NCBI RefSeq assembly: GCF_000196675.2
Contig: NC_015312.1
Location: forward strand, 5,658,501-5,722,500
DNA: 64,000 nt
Direction: 5' to 3'
DNA from: Pseudonocardia benzenivorans CB1190
Lineage (GTDB): Bacteria > Actinomycetota > Actinomycetes > Mycobacteriales > Pseudonocardiaceae
Every line of letters begins with the position of its first letter. The first letter of the stretch is position 1. Position numbers and translations under genes: made by a program. Shown piece after piece: positions 16,202 through 25,555 of this stretch. The notes below the pieces were generated by a model that had not been told where the DNA came from, made no database searches, and saw only the letters and a list, made by a program, of their open reading frames with translations.

Positions 16202-17416
16202 TCAGGCGCGGGCCTTCTGCAGGTTCGCGTCCAGCGTCTCGAGGAACTCCTCGGTGGTCTGGAACGGCGCGTCCTTGTCGATCAGCAGCGCGAGGTCCTT
16301 GGTCATCTTGCCGCTCTCGACGGTCTTCACCACGACGTCCTCGAGCGCCTCGCTGAACGCGATGAGCTCGGGGTTGTTGTCGAGCTTGCCGCGGTGGGCC
16401 AGGCCCCGGGTCCAGGCGTAGATCGACGCGATCGGGTTGGTCGACGTCGGCTTGCCGGCCTGGTGCTGGCGGTAGTGGCGGGTGACGGTGCCGTGGGCAG
16501 CCTCGGCCTCCACGGTCTTGCCGTCGGGCGTCATGAGGACGGACGTCATGAGGCCGAGCGAGCCGAAGCCCTGGGCCACGGTGTCGGACTGCACGTCACC
16601 GTCGTAGTTCTTGGCGGCCCACACGTAGCCGCCCTCCCACTTCAGCGCCGCGGCGACCATGTCGTCGATCAGGCGGTGCTCGTAGGTCAGGCCCTTGGCC
16701 TCGAACTGCTCCTTGAACTCCGTCTCGTAGACCTCGGCGAACAGGTCCTTGAAGCGACCGTCGTAGGCCTTGAGGATCGTGTTCTTGGTCGAGAGGTAGA
16801 CCGGGTAGTCCCGGGTGAGGCCGTAGTTCATCGACGCGCGCGCGAAGTCGCGGATCGACTCGTCGAGGTTGTACATGGCCATCGCGACGCCCGAGCCCGG
16901 GGCCTGGAAGACCTCGTGCTGGATGGGCTCCGAGCCGTCGGCCGGGGTGAAGGTGACCGTCAGCGTGCCCTCGCCCGGGAACTTGAAGTCCGTGGCGCGG
17001 TACTGGTCGCCGAAGGCGTGGCGGCCGACGATGATCGGCTTCGTCCAGCCCGGCACCAGGCGCGGGATGTTCGAGATGATGATCGGCTCGCGGAAGATCA
17101 CGCCGCCGAGGATGTTGCGGATCGTCCCGTTCGGGGACCGCCACATCTTCTTCAGGCCGAACTCCTCGACGCGGGCCTCGTCGGGGGTGATCGTCGCGCA
17201 CTTGACGCCGACGCCGTGCTTCTTGATGGCGTTCGCGGCGTCGACGGTGATCTGGTCGTCGGTCTTGTCCCGGGTCTCGATCCCGAGGTCGTAGTACTCG
17301 AGATTCACGTCCAGATACGGGTGGATCAGCTTGTCCTTGATGAACTGCCAGATGATCCGGGTCATCTCGTCGCCGTCGAGCTCGACGACCGTGCCCTCGA
17401 CCTTGATCTTCGCCAT
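16202..17416 (-). CDS. icd: NADP-dependent isocitrate dehydrogenase
   Basis: 404 aa homodimeric type (eukaryote-like IDH), TCA cycle: isocitrate + NADP+ to 2-oxoglutarate + CO2 + NADPH. ATG 17416 (MAKIKVEGTVVELDGDEMTR) follows AAGGGAG at 11 nt. Substrate and metal motifs are present: KKMWRSPNGTIRNILGGVIFREPI, RHAFGDQYRATDF, LIDDMVAAALKWEGGYVWAAKNYDGDVQSD and AAHGTVTRHYRQHQAGKPTSTNPIASIYAWTRGL. Length matches M. tuberculosis Icd1. It is monocistronic, with a hairpin terminator behind it. The in-frame upstream codons (MDVTRALRG...) are not part of the family. Confidence 0.97.
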   Translation of the reverse strand: MAKIKVEGTVVELDGDEMTRIIWQFIKDKLIHPYLDVNLEYYDLGIETRDKTDDQITVDAANAIKKHGVGVKCATITPDEARVEEFGLKKMWRSPNGTIRNILGGVIFREPIIISNIPRLVPGWTKPIIVGRHAFGDQYRATDFKFPGEGTLTVTFTPADGSEPIQHEVFQAPGSGVAMAMYNLDESIRDFARASMNYGLTRDYPVYLSTKNTILKAYDGRFKDLFAEVYETEFKEQFEAKGLTYEHRLIDDMVAAALKWEGGYVWAAKNYDGDVQSDTVAQGFGSLGLMTSVLMTPDGKTVEAEAAHGTVTRHYRQHQAGKPTSTNPIASIYAWTRGLAHRGKLDNNPELIAFSEALEDVVVKTVESGKMTKDLALLIDKDAPFQTTEEFLETLDANLQKARA

Positions 17417-17515
17417 GTCGGCGGGCGCTCCCTTCGTGGACGCGTCTCTTCTCCGGACAAGCGTACTGCTAAAGCCCCGGAGTGCCCGGGTGACGTCCAC
17501 CCCGTTGCGTCCCGG

Positions 17516-17824
17516 TCACGGCGCCGACAGCTTGACGCGGGTGATGGTCACCGCGAGGACCGTCATGACCAGCCCGAAGCCGGAGTAGAGCAGTACGTCG
17601 ACGACCTTGCTGCGGATCGCGAGCAGCCCCGCGCGCTCCTGGGGCAGCGCGACCCGCAACACCGCCGCGACGATCAGCGCCCCCCCGAGCAGGACGGCGC
17701 CCTCCCGCCAGTGCGCCTGCAGCACGCGCAGCATGCCGGCGAGCGCGATCGCCAGGACGAGCAGCAGTGCGCCGTGCTCGGCCAGCAGGACGCGCCAGCC
17801 CCGGCTCGGCATCCGCGTCCTCAT
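17516..17824 (-). CDS. DUF3017 membrane protein
   Basis: 102 aa with three hydrophobic segments (HGALLLVLAIALAGMLRVL, AVLLGGALIVAAVLRVALP, VVDVLLYSGFGLVMTVLAVTI), typical of actinobacterial DUF3017. The ATG 17824 overlaps the folD stop (ATGA), so it is translated with folD. The folD-DUF3017 pairing is conserved in actinomycetes. Function unknown. Confidence 0.85.
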   Translation of the reverse strand: MRTRMPSRGWRVLLAEHGALLLVLAIALAGMLRVLQAHWREGAVLLGGALIVAAVLRVALPQERAGLLAIRSKVVDVLLYSGFGLVMTVLAVTITRVKLSAP

Positions 17825-18678
17825 CCGGCCGCCGCCTGCCGCTCGGCCGCCTCGACGACGTTCGTGAGCAACATGCCGCGGGTCATCGGGCCGACACCGC
17901 CGGGCATCGGAGCCAGCAGGCCCGCGACCTCGACGACCTCCGGCGCGACGTCGCCGACGAGCCCCAGGTCGGTGCGGGTCACGCCGACGTCGAGCACCGT
18001 CGCCCCCGGCCGGACCATGTCCGCGGAGACCAGCCCGCGCACCCCCGCCGCGGCGACGACCACGTCGGCCCGCCGGACCTCCGCGGCGAGGTCGCGGGTG
18101 CCGGTGTGGCACAACGTGACGGTCGCGTTCTCGCTGCGCCGGGTGAGCAGCAGGCCCAGCGGCCTGCCGACCGTCACGCCACGTCCGACGACCGTCACCC
18201 GCGCCCCGTCCAGGTCCACGCCGTACCGACGGCACAGCTCCACGATCCCGCGCGGGGTGCACGGCAGCGGGCCTGGCTCACCGAGGACGAGCCTGCCGAG
18301 GTTGACCGGGTGCAGACCGTCGGCGTCCTTGGCCGGGTCGATGCGCTCGAGCACCGCGCCTGCATCGAGCCTCGCCGGCAGCGGGAGCTGGACGATGTAG
18401 CCGGTGCACCCGGGATCGGCGTTCAGCTCGTCGACGACCTGCTCGACCTGCGCCTGGGTCGCGTCGGCCGGAAGCTCACGCCGGATCGACCGGATGCCGA
18501 CCTTCTCGCAGTCGCGGTGCTTGGCCCGCACGTAGGAGCGGGAGCCGGGATCGTCGCCGACGAGGACGGTGCCCAAGCCGGGGGTGCGACCGGCGGCCGC
18601 CAGCTTCTCGACGCGCTCGGCCAGCTCACCGAGGATTCCGGCCAGCGCCGCCTTCCCGTCCATCACCGTCGCCGTCAC
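17821..18678 (-). CDS. folD: Bifunctional methylene-THF dehydrogenase / methenyl-THF cyclohydrolase
   Basis: 285 aa folate one-carbon enzyme: 5,10-methylene-THF to 5,10-methenyl-THF (NADP+) to 10-formyl-THF. Motifs: SRSYVRAKHRDCEKVGI (catalytic Lys of the YxxxK motif), DGLHPVNLGRLVLG, PCTPRGIVELCRRYGVDL, VVGRGVTVGRPLGLLL (NADP loop) and PMPGGVGPMTRGMLLTN. GTG 18678 is preferred over ATG 18687: CACAAT ends 7 nt before it (leaderless) and the resulting start VTATVMDGKA matches FolD N-termini. It supplies formyl-THF needed by the PurN and PurH encoded 15 kb downstream. Confidence 0.95.
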   Translation of the reverse strand: MTATVMDGKAALAGILGELAERVEKLAAAGRTPGLGTVLVGDDPGSRSYVRAKHRDCEKVGIRSIRRELPADATQAQVEQVVDELNADPGCTGYIVQLPLPARLDAGAVLERIDPAKDADGLHPVNLGRLVLGEPGPLPCTPRGIVELCRRYGVDLDGARVTVVGRGVTVGRPLGLLLTRRSENATVTLCHTGTRDLAAEVRRADVVVAAAGVRGLVSADMVRPGATVLDVGVTRTDLGLVGDVAPEVVEVAGLLAPMPGGVGPMTRGMLLTNVVEAAERQAAAG

Positions 18679-18863
18679 GGCGCCCATTGTGCCGACGCAC
18701 GATCTGCCGACGTTCGCGCCGTCCCGCCGCCGCGCGGGCCGTCCGAACGACGGCGCCGTGCGCTGATCGGGGAGCGGGGTCGGGGGTGGCCGGCCGAGCG
18801 GGCGGACGGGGTCCCGGACCCTGCGCGGGGGCGGGAGAGGACGGGCGGGCAGGCCGGCCGGCG

Positions 18864-19481
18864 TCAGCTGATGATCAGGCCGTGCGCCACCGCGAAGCGC
18901 ACCGCGGTCGCGGCGTCGACCGTGGCACCCTCGAGCCGCGCCTGGACGAGGCCGTCGGCGTCGATGCGCGCGCCCCGGAGGTCGGCGCCCTCCAGACGCG
19001 CGCCCCGCAGCCGGGCACCGGACAGGTCGGCGCCGTGCAGGTCGGCCTTGCGCAGGTCGGTCTCGACGAGGTTGGCCTCGCGCAGCCGCAGCCCCGACAG
19101 GTCGGTGCCGCGCAGGTCGGCGCGGCCCAGCGAGACGAGCGTCAGGTCGCAGTCGACGAAGCTGATCGGGCGCATCCGGGCGTCGAGCAGGGTGCTGCCG
19201 AGCAGCGAGCAGCCCCGGAAGGTCGAACCAAGCAGCGTCACGCCCTGGAACGAGCAGGTACGCAGCGCACTGCCGCGGTGCTCGGAGTCGCCCATGTCGG
19301 CACCGCGGAAGTCGCACTCGTCGAAGGTGCAGACGTCCGTACGCAGTCCGCGCAGATCCGATCCGGAGAACGAGCACCGCACGAATCGTCGGCGGGCCCA
19401 TGTGGCCCCAGCGGCGACGATCTCGGAGAAGTCTTCGTCCTCGAACTCGTCGTCGGCGGCGTCGACCGTCCGTGGACCCAT
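18864..19481 (-). CDS. Pentapeptide-repeat protein
   Basis: 205 aa. From about residue 40 the A(D/N)LxX periodicity is continuous (FSGSDLRGLRTDVCTF, CDFRGADM, then LRGTDLSGLRLREANLVETDLRKADLHGADLSGARLRGARLEGADLRGARID). This predicts a right-handed quadrilateral beta-helix. A short acidic N-terminus (DDEFEDEDFSE) precedes it. Some members (MfpA, Qnr) mimic DNA and protect gyrase from fluoroquinolones. Length is similar to MfpA but nothing here proves that role. It stands alone, 185 bp from folD. ATG 19481 chosen; no strong ribosome site seen. Confidence 0.88.
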   Translation of the reverse strand: MGPRTVDAADDEFEDEDFSEIVAAGATWARRRFVRCSFSGSDLRGLRTDVCTFDECDFRGADMGDSEHRGSALRTCSFQGVTLLGSTFRGCSLLGSTLLDARMRPISFVDCDLTLVSLGRADLRGTDLSGLRLREANLVETDLRKADLHGADLSGARLRGARLEGADLRGARIDADGLVQARLEGATVDAATAVRFAVAHGLIIS

Positions 19482-19707
19482 TCCCGAACCGTGCCATACC
19501 GATCAGACCGTCCGACCAGTAGGTGGCGCGCGCATCCCCCGATCGATTCGACTTTCGACCGACGAGCCCTGTCGTCACCACGGGTTCACCTGATCCGTCG
19601 CCCGCAGTGCCCGTTCGCAGGGGTGTCAGAAGCAGTGTCGGAGCGCACAATCGGACCACCGGCGGCGTGGGACGTCGCCGGTGACCGTCTCGACGAGGAG
19701 TGTGGTC

Positions 19708-20349
19708 ATGAGCGTTGAAAGCGACGTGCAGTCCGGGGCGCATGCCGCTGCCGAAACGGCTGCCCCGACCCCCGTTGGAAATCCCCTCCTGCTTGGTTTG
19801 ACGACGTTTCTGCCGGGCGGCATCACCCTCGGACTCTGGTTCGTCGGCTATCTCGACACCGCGACGCTTCCCGGCGGGATGATCCCCGCGCTCTCGCTCT
19901 GCACCGGCCTGTTCATGCTCGTGGCCACTATCTGGGCAGGGCGCCTCGCGATGAACACGGTCGCGGCCGTGCTCGGCGTGTTCTCGGCCTTCTGGCTCAG
20001 CTTCTCGCTGCTCGTGGTGGGTCTGACCAGCGGCTGGTGGGGTATCACCCAGGCGGCCCAGGTCGCGTCGGTGCAGCGGACGTATCTGCTGTCCTTCCTG
20101 ATCGTCTTCGTGATCGTCACGCTGGCGACGCTGCGGCTCCCGATCGTGTTCACGCTCGGGCTCCTGTTCGTCGACGCGACGTTCGCGCTGGCATTCATCG
20201 GCGTCAGCGCCGGAAACACGAGCTTGTTCCCGATCGCCGGAATCACGACGTTCATCTTCTGCGCGATCTTCGCCTACGTGCTCGTGGACGGAATGGGACA
20301 GGATCTCGGCGGACGTTCGATGCCCATGGGCAGTCCGATGGTGAAGTAG
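19708..20349 (+). CDS. GPR1/FUN34/YaaH family acetate transporter
   Basis: 213 aa, six membrane helices: NPLLLGLTTFLPGGITLGLWF, MIPALSLCTGLFMLVATIWAG, TVAAVLGVFSAFWLSFSLLVVGL, LLSFLIVFVIVTLATLRL, VFTLGLLFVDATFALAFIGV and GITTFIFCAIFAYVLV. The NPLLLGL start of helix 1 corresponds to the NPAPLGL motif of the SatP/YaaH family of acetate/succinate channels. ATG 19708 follows GAGGAG by 8 nt. Upstream 19482-19707 is non-coding; TGTCAG-N16-CACAAT (19622-19649) could be its promoter. A strong hairpin terminator follows. Confidence 0.85.
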   Translation: MSVESDVQSGAHAAAETAAPTPVGNPLLLGLTTFLPGGITLGLWFVGYLDTATLPGGMIPALSLCTGLFMLVATIWAGRLAMNTVAAVLGVFSAFWLSFSLLVVGLTSGWWGITQAAQVASVQRTYLLSFLIVFVIVTLATLRLPIVFTLGLLFVDATFALAFIGVSAGNTSLFPIAGITTFIFCAIFAYVLVDGMGQDLGGRSMPMGSPMVK

Positions 20350-20363
20350 ATCCGTTTTCTCCC

Positions 20364-20395
20364 GGACGCCCCGCCCGTTCCCGGGCGGGGCGTCC
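20364..20395. terminator. Bidirectional hairpin between the acetate transporter and dnaE2
   Basis: Perfect 14-bp stem GGACGCCCCGCCCG / CGGGCGGGGCGTCC with a 4-nt loop, 15 bp after the transporter stop and 41 bp before the dnaE2 stop on the other strand. TTTTCT precedes it on the plus strand, giving a U-rich tail for the minus-strand direction. Confidence 0.8.
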
Positions 20396-20435
20396 TGCAT
20401 TCTCCCGACCACCACCCGACCATTCACGATCTTGT

Positions 20436-23400
20436 TCAACGGAAGTCGCGTGACGGAACGGCGACGGCCAGCGGCAACTTCTGCAGCCGATCCGCCACGA
20501 GGTTGAGCACTCCCTCCGGACTGCGTTCCAGCCTCCCGCGCACGAGGAGCGCGCTGCTGCCCAGCGCCACCGACCGATAACGGGCCCACAGCCCCTCCGA
20601 ACAGGTCACGTTGAGCATTCCGGTCTCGTCCTCCAGGTTGATGAAGGTGACCCCGCCCGCCGTCGCGGGCCGCTGCCGGTGCGTGACGAGACCGCCCACC
20701 AGCACCCGCGGTGGCCGCACGTCGGGGTCGTAGGGGTCGAGCGCCTCGACCAGCGCGTCGACCTCCTGCGGGCCCCGTCGCCCCATCCGGTGCGCGGTCC
20801 CCGTCATCGCGCGCCGCCCGACCTCGTCGAGCCTCGCGACGGGCACCGCACCCAGCTCGTCGAGCCGCGGACGCAGGTGCTGGAGCGGGTGGCTGTCGGG
20901 CGAGACGCCCGTGGCCCACACGTCCGAGACCGTCAGCTCGACATCGGTCATCCCCGGCAGCGCGGGTGCCTCCAACCCGACCGCCGCACCCGGCAGGTGC
21001 TCGGGCCGGACCCCGGCCACGACCCCCGCCGCCCACAGCGCCGACCGGCGGTCGATCCCGAAGCAGCCGAACGCCCCGGCGGTGGCCAGCGCCTCGGCCT
21101 GCGGTGCCGTCAGCCGGACCCTGCGAGCCAGGTCGGCGAGATCGCGGTAGCGCCCACCACGGACGCGCTCGGCCTCGATCTCCTCGGCCTTCTCGATCCC
21201 GACGGAGCGCACCTCACCGAGTCCGAGCCGGATCGCGACACCGCCCTCGCTGCGCGGGTCGGGCTCCAACGTGGCCTCCGCGCCACCCTCGCAGACGTCG
21301 GGACCACGGACCAGGACGCCGTGCCTGCGGGCGTCGGCCACGAGCGACTGCGGTGAGTAGAACCCCATCGGCTGGGAGTTGAGCAGCGCCGCGCAGAAGG
21401 CTGCCGGGTAGTACCTCTTGAACCAGGCGCTCTGGTAGACCAGCGACGCGAAGCTGATCGAGTGGCTCTCGGGGAAGCCGAAGTTCGCGAACGCCAGCAT
21501 CTTGGCGAAGATGCCCTCGGCGACCTCGCCGGTGATCCCGTTGGCGGCCATGCCGTCGTAGAAGCGGCCGCGCAGCCGCTCCATCTTCTCGGTCGAGCGC
21601 TTGGAACCCATCGCCCGGCGCAGCTCGTCGGCGTCGGCTGCGGAGAACCCGGCGACGTCGACCGCGACCTGCATCAGCTGCTCCTGGAACAGCGGGACGC
21701 CGAGGGTCTTGTCGAGCGCGCCCGCGAGCAGCGGGTGGTCGTGATGCCACTCCTCCAGGTCCCGGCGGCGCCGGATGTAGGGGTGCACCGAGCCGCCCTG
21801 GATGGGTCCCGGCCGGATCAGCGCCACCTCGACGACGAGGTCGTAGAACCGCTCCGGCTTCAGGCGGGGCAGCGTGGCCATCTGGGCCCGCGACTCGACC
21901 TGGAACACCCCGACCGAGTCGGCCCGCTGCAGCATCGCGTAGACCTCGGGGTCGGTCGGCTGCAGCTCGTACAGCTCCACCCGCAGGCCGTGGTGCGCGG
22001 CGACGAGGTCGATCATCGTGTGCAGCGCGGTGAGCATCCCCAGGCCGAGCAGGTCGAACTTCACCAGTCCCGCGGCCGCGCAGTCGTCCTTGTCCCACTG
22101 CACGACGGTCCGCTCCTCCATCCGCGCCCACTCGACGGGCACGACCTCGGAGACCGGGCGGTCGCAGATCACCATCCCGCCGGAGTGGATGCCCAGGTGC
22201 CGGGGGAAGCCGAGCAGCTGCTCGGCGAGCGCGAGCACAGCGGGCGGCATCCCCTCGGGCACGGGTGGCCCGTCGGAACCGCCGATGCCGTGCCAGCGCT
22301 CGATCTGCTTGCTCCAGGCGTCCTGCTGGCCGGGCGAGAAGCCCAGCGCCCTTGCCATGTCGCGGACCGCGGACCGCGGCCGGTAGGTGATGACGTTGGC
22401 GACCTGCGCCGCACAGCCCCGGCCGTAGCGGCCGTAGACGTACTGGATGACCTCCTCACGCCGGCCGGACTCGATGTCGAGGTCGATGTCGGGGTAGCCG
22501 TCGCGCGCCGGGGACAGGAAACGCTCGAACAGCAGCCCACAGGCCACGGCGTCGACGTTGGTGATGCCGAGCGCGAAGCAGACCGCCGAGTTGGCCGCCG
22601 ATCCCCGGCCCTGGCAGAGGATGTCGTTGCGGCGGCAGAACTCGACGATGTCGTGGACGATCAGGAAGTAGCCGGGGAACTTCTTCGCGACGATGATCTC
22701 CATCTCGCGCTCGATCGTCTCGGCCGCCTCGGGGTTCTCCGCCTGGCTGCCGTAGCGGCACATCGCCCCCTTGCGCACCCGCTCCCACAGCAACGACGCC
22801 TCGTCGCGACCGTCGGGGACCTCGAACGGCGGCAGGTCGGGCGCGACGAGGTCGATGGTGAAGGCACACTCCCGGCCGAGCGCCGCGGCCCGGGCCACCG
22901 CCCCCGGGTACCGGTCCTCGAAGCGGGCGGCCATCTCGGCCCCGGACCGCAGCCTGGCCGTGCCCGCGGGCGGGAGCCAGCCGTCGGCCTCGTCGAGGCT
23001 GCGCCGGGACCGGACCGCGGCCATCGCAGCGGCCAACGGGTAGCGGCCCGGCTCGGCGTAGTGCGCACCGGTGGTCGCCACCGTCGGCAGCCCGGCGCGG
23101 GCCGCGAGGGCGGCCAGCGCGTCGTTGCGCTCGGTGTCGCCGGGCAGGGCCTGATGGGTCAGCTCGACCGCCACACCCTCGCGACCGAACCGCTCGACCA
23201 GCCAGCCCAGCGCCTCCTCGGCCGCCACGGGACCGCCCGCGGCCAGCGCCTGCCGGACCGCACCCTTGCGGCAACCGGTGAGCGCCACGACGTGCCCGGC
23301 CGTCTGCTCCACGATCTCGTCGACGCGGTAGACCGGCCGGCCCTTCTCCCGCCCCCGCAGCTGCGCCGCGCTGATCACCCGGCACAGCGCCCGGTAGCCG

Positions 23401-23864
23401 TCGGGATCCCGGGCGAGCAACAGCAGGTGGCTGCCCTCGGGATCGGGGACGCCGTTCTGCGGGGCCGACAGCCCCAGGCTCAGCTCCGCGCCGAAGATCG
23501 TGGCGACCCCCAGCTCGGCCGCCGCCTCGGCGAAGCGGACCACGCCGTACATCCCGTCGTGGTCGGTGAGCGCGAGAGCGTCGAGCCCCAGCCGGGCGGC
23601 CTGCTCGACCAGCTCCTCGGGATGGCTCGCCCCGTCGAGGAAACTGAAGTTGGAGTGGCAGTGCAGCTCGGCGTAGGGCACCCGGGTGCCCGCCGCGGCG
23701 TCGAACGTCGGCGCCCGGTAGGGCTCGCGCTTGCGCGACCACGCGGGGCTGTCCCCACCGTCGCCCTCCGGGGGGCCGCCGGTGAGGGACGCGCCGTCGC
23801 GCGGCCGGCCCGAGAGCACCGACTCCAGCTCCGACCAGCTGACGTCGGGATTGTTGAAACCCAC
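20436..23864 (-). CDS. dnaE2: Error-prone DNA polymerase III alpha subunit DnaE2 (ImuC)
   Basis: 1142 aa C-family polymerase of the SOS mutasome, extending primers past lesions. The PHP domain starts at about 63 (YAELHCHSNFSFLDGASHPEEL). The palm catalytic aspartates are in YPDIDLDIES (about 455-463), the fingers in RRAMGSKRSTEKMERLR, and a C-terminal OB fold in LVGGLVTHRQRPATAGGVTFINLED. There is no C-terminal beta-binding tau region as in DnaE1. GTG 23864 is probably leaderless: TAGACT (23872-23877) is 7 nt upstream, with a LexA box right behind it. It works with ImuA' and ImuB encoded at 28.4-31.4 kb. Confidence 0.96.
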   Translation of the reverse strand: MGFNNPDVSWSELESVLSGRPRDGASLTGGPPEGDGGDSPAWSRKREPYRAPTFDAAAGTRVPYAELHCHSNFSFLDGASHPEELVEQAARLGLDALALTDHDGMYGVVRFAEAAAELGVATIFGAELSLGLSAPQNGVPDPEGSHLLLLARDPDGYRALCRVISAAQLRGREKGRPVYRVDEIVEQTAGHVVALTGCRKGAVRQALAAGGPVAAEEALGWLVERFGREGVAVELTHQALPGDTERNDALAALAARAGLPTVATTGAHYAEPGRYPLAAAMAAVRSRRSLDEADGWLPPAGTARLRSGAEMAARFEDRYPGAVARAAALGRECAFTIDLVAPDLPPFEVPDGRDEASLLWERVRKGAMCRYGSQAENPEAAETIEREMEIIVAKKFPGYFLIVHDIVEFCRRNDILCQGRGSAANSAVCFALGITNVDAVACGLLFERFLSPARDGYPDIDLDIESGRREEVIQYVYGRYGRGCAAQVANVITYRPRSAVRDMARALGFSPGQQDAWSKQIERWHGIGGSDGPPVPEGMPPAVLALAEQLLGFPRHLGIHSGGMVICDRPVSEVVPVEWARMEERTVVQWDKDDCAAAGLVKFDLLGLGMLTALHTMIDLVAAHHGLRVELYELQPTDPEVYAMLQRADSVGVFQVESRAQMATLPRLKPERFYDLVVEVALIRPGPIQGGSVHPYIRRRRDLEEWHHDHPLLAGALDKTLGVPLFQEQLMQVAVDVAGFSAADADELRRAMGSKRSTEKMERLRGRFYDGMAANGITGEVAEGIFAKMLAFANFGFPESHSISFASLVYQSAWFKRYYPAAFCAALLNSQPMGFYSPQSLVADARRHGVLVRGPDVCEGGAEATLEPDPRSEGGVAIRLGLGEVRSVGIEKAEEIEAERVRGGRYRDLADLARRVRLTAPQAEALATAGAFGCFGIDRRSALWAAGVVAGVRPEHLPGAAVGLEAPALPGMTDVELTVSDVWATGVSPDSHPLQHLRPRLDELGAVPVARLDEVGRRAMTGTAHRMGRRGPQEVDALVEALDPYDPDVRPPRVLVGGLVTHRQRPATAGGVTFINLEDETGMLNVTCSEGLWARYRSVALGSSALLVRGRLERSPEGVLNLVADRLQKLPLAVAVPSRDFR

Positions 23865-23871
23865 GCCCCGA

Positions 23872-23894
23872 AGTCTACTCGAACACCCGTTCGA
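23872..23894 (-). promoter_or_regulatory. dnaE2 promoter with LexA (SOS) box
   Basis: TCGAAC-ACCC-GTTCGA (23879-23894) is a perfect match to the actinobacterial LexA consensus TCGAAC-N4-GTTCGA. It abuts the -10 TAGACT (23872-23877) of dnaE2, so LexA would cover the spacer and -35. Confidence 0.9.
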
Positions 23895-23916
23895 TCAGGT
23901 CCGGTTGTCCACAGGG

Positions 23917-25395
23917 TCACGCCCGCCCGGGAGCGGCGGCGACGGGCCCGGTGAACCGCTGCGCGGCGGCATCGTGGTCGCGGCCCGCCCGCCGCGCGAC
24001 CGCCAGCCCGCAGACGATCGTGAGCCCGGCGCAGCAGAGCAGGAAGGTCCAGCCGTGCCGGAACGCGGTCAACGTCGTCGGACCGCCGGACGCGTCGTAG
24101 ATCGCCACGATCACCGCCGTACCCAGCACCATCCCGATCTGCCGGGTCGTGTTGACCATCGACGACCCCGCGCCCCACCGGTCGGGCGGCAGGACGGCGC
24201 CGACGACGCCGGTCAGCGCGGGCATCGCCAGCCCGATGCCGAGGCCGGTGAGCAGCTGGCCCGGCAGCATCGTCGTCGCGAAGTCCGGTTCCGCGGTCAT
24301 CCGCAGCACCCACACCGTGATCCCCGTGGCGTAGGACAGCGCGCCCATGACGGCCGTCGGCCCGGGGCCGATCCGCTGCACCAGCCGCGACCCGAGCATC
24401 GCGACCACGACCACCATTGCAGGACCCGGGGCCATCTCCAGCCCGGCGACGACCGTCGAGTCGTGCCACAGCCCCGTCAGGAACATGACGTTGCCGAACA
24501 CCATCGCGGCGAAGGCCGCGGAGAACACGAGCATCGCGACGCTCGAGAGCGACAGCGTGGGGATGCGCAGCATCGTCGGGTCGACGATCGCCGCGGGATG
24601 CCGTCGCGACCGCGCCGCGAGCACGACGAACAGCGCCGCCGCCACGACGAACGCCGCCAGGACCGGGCCGTCCGTCCAGCCGGCGGTCGGCGCCTCGACC
24701 AGCGCGTAGGCGAGCGCACCGACGCCACCCAGCAGGGCGAGCGCACCGAGCAGGTCGGGCAGCGCGCCGGACGCGTCACGCGACTCCCGCAGCAACCGGG
24801 GCGCGACGACCAGCACCACCACACAGACCGGCAGGTTGACCAGGAACACCCACCGCCACGACGCGACGACGAGCAGCCCGCCCAGCGGCGGCCCGAGCGC
24901 CCCGGCGGCCGCGCCGAGCGCGGCCCACACCCCCACCGCGAAGGCGCGCCGCTGCGCCGGGAAGGCCGTCAGCAGCAGGGCCAGGCCCGTCGGCGTCACG
25001 AGCGCGGCGCCGATCGCCTGCACCACACGTGCCGCGACCAGCATCCCGACCGACGGCGCGGCCGCGCACGCCGCCGAACCCACCGCGAACAGGGCGACAC
25101 CGATGACGAACAACCGCTTGCGCCCCACGCGGTCGGCCAGCCGGCCCGCCGGGGCGAGGCACGCCGCGAAGACGACCGTGTAGCCGCTCAGCACCCAGGA
25201 CAGTCCGACGAGGTTCGCGCCGAAGTCGACCCGCAGCACCGGGAACGCGATGTTGACGATGAACAGGTCGAGCGAGGCGAGGAACGCCGACGAGCCCACG
25301 ACCAGCAGGGTGAGACCTGGCCGGCTCCGCGCGGGCGCGTCCGGCCGGGGCCCCGTCCTGGATGGGACGGCGGGGTCGTCGACATCCGGACTCAC
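23917..25395 (-). CDS. MFS drug-efflux transporter, DHA2 (14-TM) type
   Basis: 492 aa. GTG 25395 follows GAGGAG. N-terminal PGLTLLVVGSSAFLASLDLFIVNIAFPVL carries motif D1 of the DHA2 group. GRLADRVGRKRL is the loop 2-3 motif A, and TPTGLALLLTAFP...GVWAALGAAAGALGPPLGG is motif C of proton/drug antiporters. About 14 helices run to residue 470. It is transcribed divergently from a TetR gene with two operator-like palindromes in the shared 160-bp gap, the standard layout of a substrate-inducible pump. Substrate unknown. Confidence 0.9.
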   Translation of the reverse strand: MSPDVDDPAVPSRTGPRPDAPARSRPGLTLLVVGSSAFLASLDLFIVNIAFPVLRVDFGANLVGLSWVLSGYTVVFAACLAPAGRLADRVGRKRLFVIGVALFAVGSAACAAAPSVGMLVAARVVQAIGAALVTPTGLALLLTAFPAQRRAFAVGVWAALGAAAGALGPPLGGLLVVASWRWVFLVNLPVCVVVLVVAPRLLRESRDASGALPDLLGALALLGGVGALAYALVEAPTAGWTDGPVLAAFVVAAALFVVLAARSRRHPAAIVDPTMLRIPTLSLSSVAMLVFSAAFAAMVFGNVMFLTGLWHDSTVVAGLEMAPGPAMVVVVAMLGSRLVQRIGPGPTAVMGALSYATGITVWVLRMTAEPDFATTMLPGQLLTGLGIGLAMPALTGVVGAVLPPDRWGAGSSMVNTTRQIGMVLGTAVIVAIYDASGGPTTLTAFRHGWTFLLCCAGLTIVCGLAVARRAGRDHDAAAQRFTGPVAAAPGRA

Positions 25396-25413
25396 GGCGG
25401 CTCCTCGAGATTA

Positions 25414-25429
25414 CGGACCGATCGGTCCG
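25414..25429. promoter_or_regulatory. TetR-type operator 1 (perfect 16-bp palindrome)
   Basis: CGGACCGATCGGTCCG, perfectly symmetrical, 19 bp upstream of the MFS start. The core GGACNGATCGGTCC recurs in operator 2. Confidence 0.75.
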
Positions 25430-25479
25430 ATTCACTCGCCCGAGGTTGCGCCATGCATCGGTCGGCGTCAATAGTTGAG

Positions 25480-25493
25480 GGACTGATCGGTCC
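25480..25493. promoter_or_regulatory. TetR-type operator 2
   Basis: GGACTGATCGGTCC, identical to the core of operator 1 except one base, 62 bp before the TetR start. It is likely the autoregulatory site. Confidence 0.7.
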
Positions 25494-25555
25494 GTCACAA
25501 TGGACGGCGAAGCCCGCCGTTCCGGACCGGCGGCACGTGGACCGAGGAGGCGGAC

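Noticed and set aside
18688..21036. Extension of the folD frame upstream (1071 codons)
   Set aside because: Opposite or overlapping the pentapeptide gene, acetate transporter and dnaE2; FolD similarity begins at 18678.
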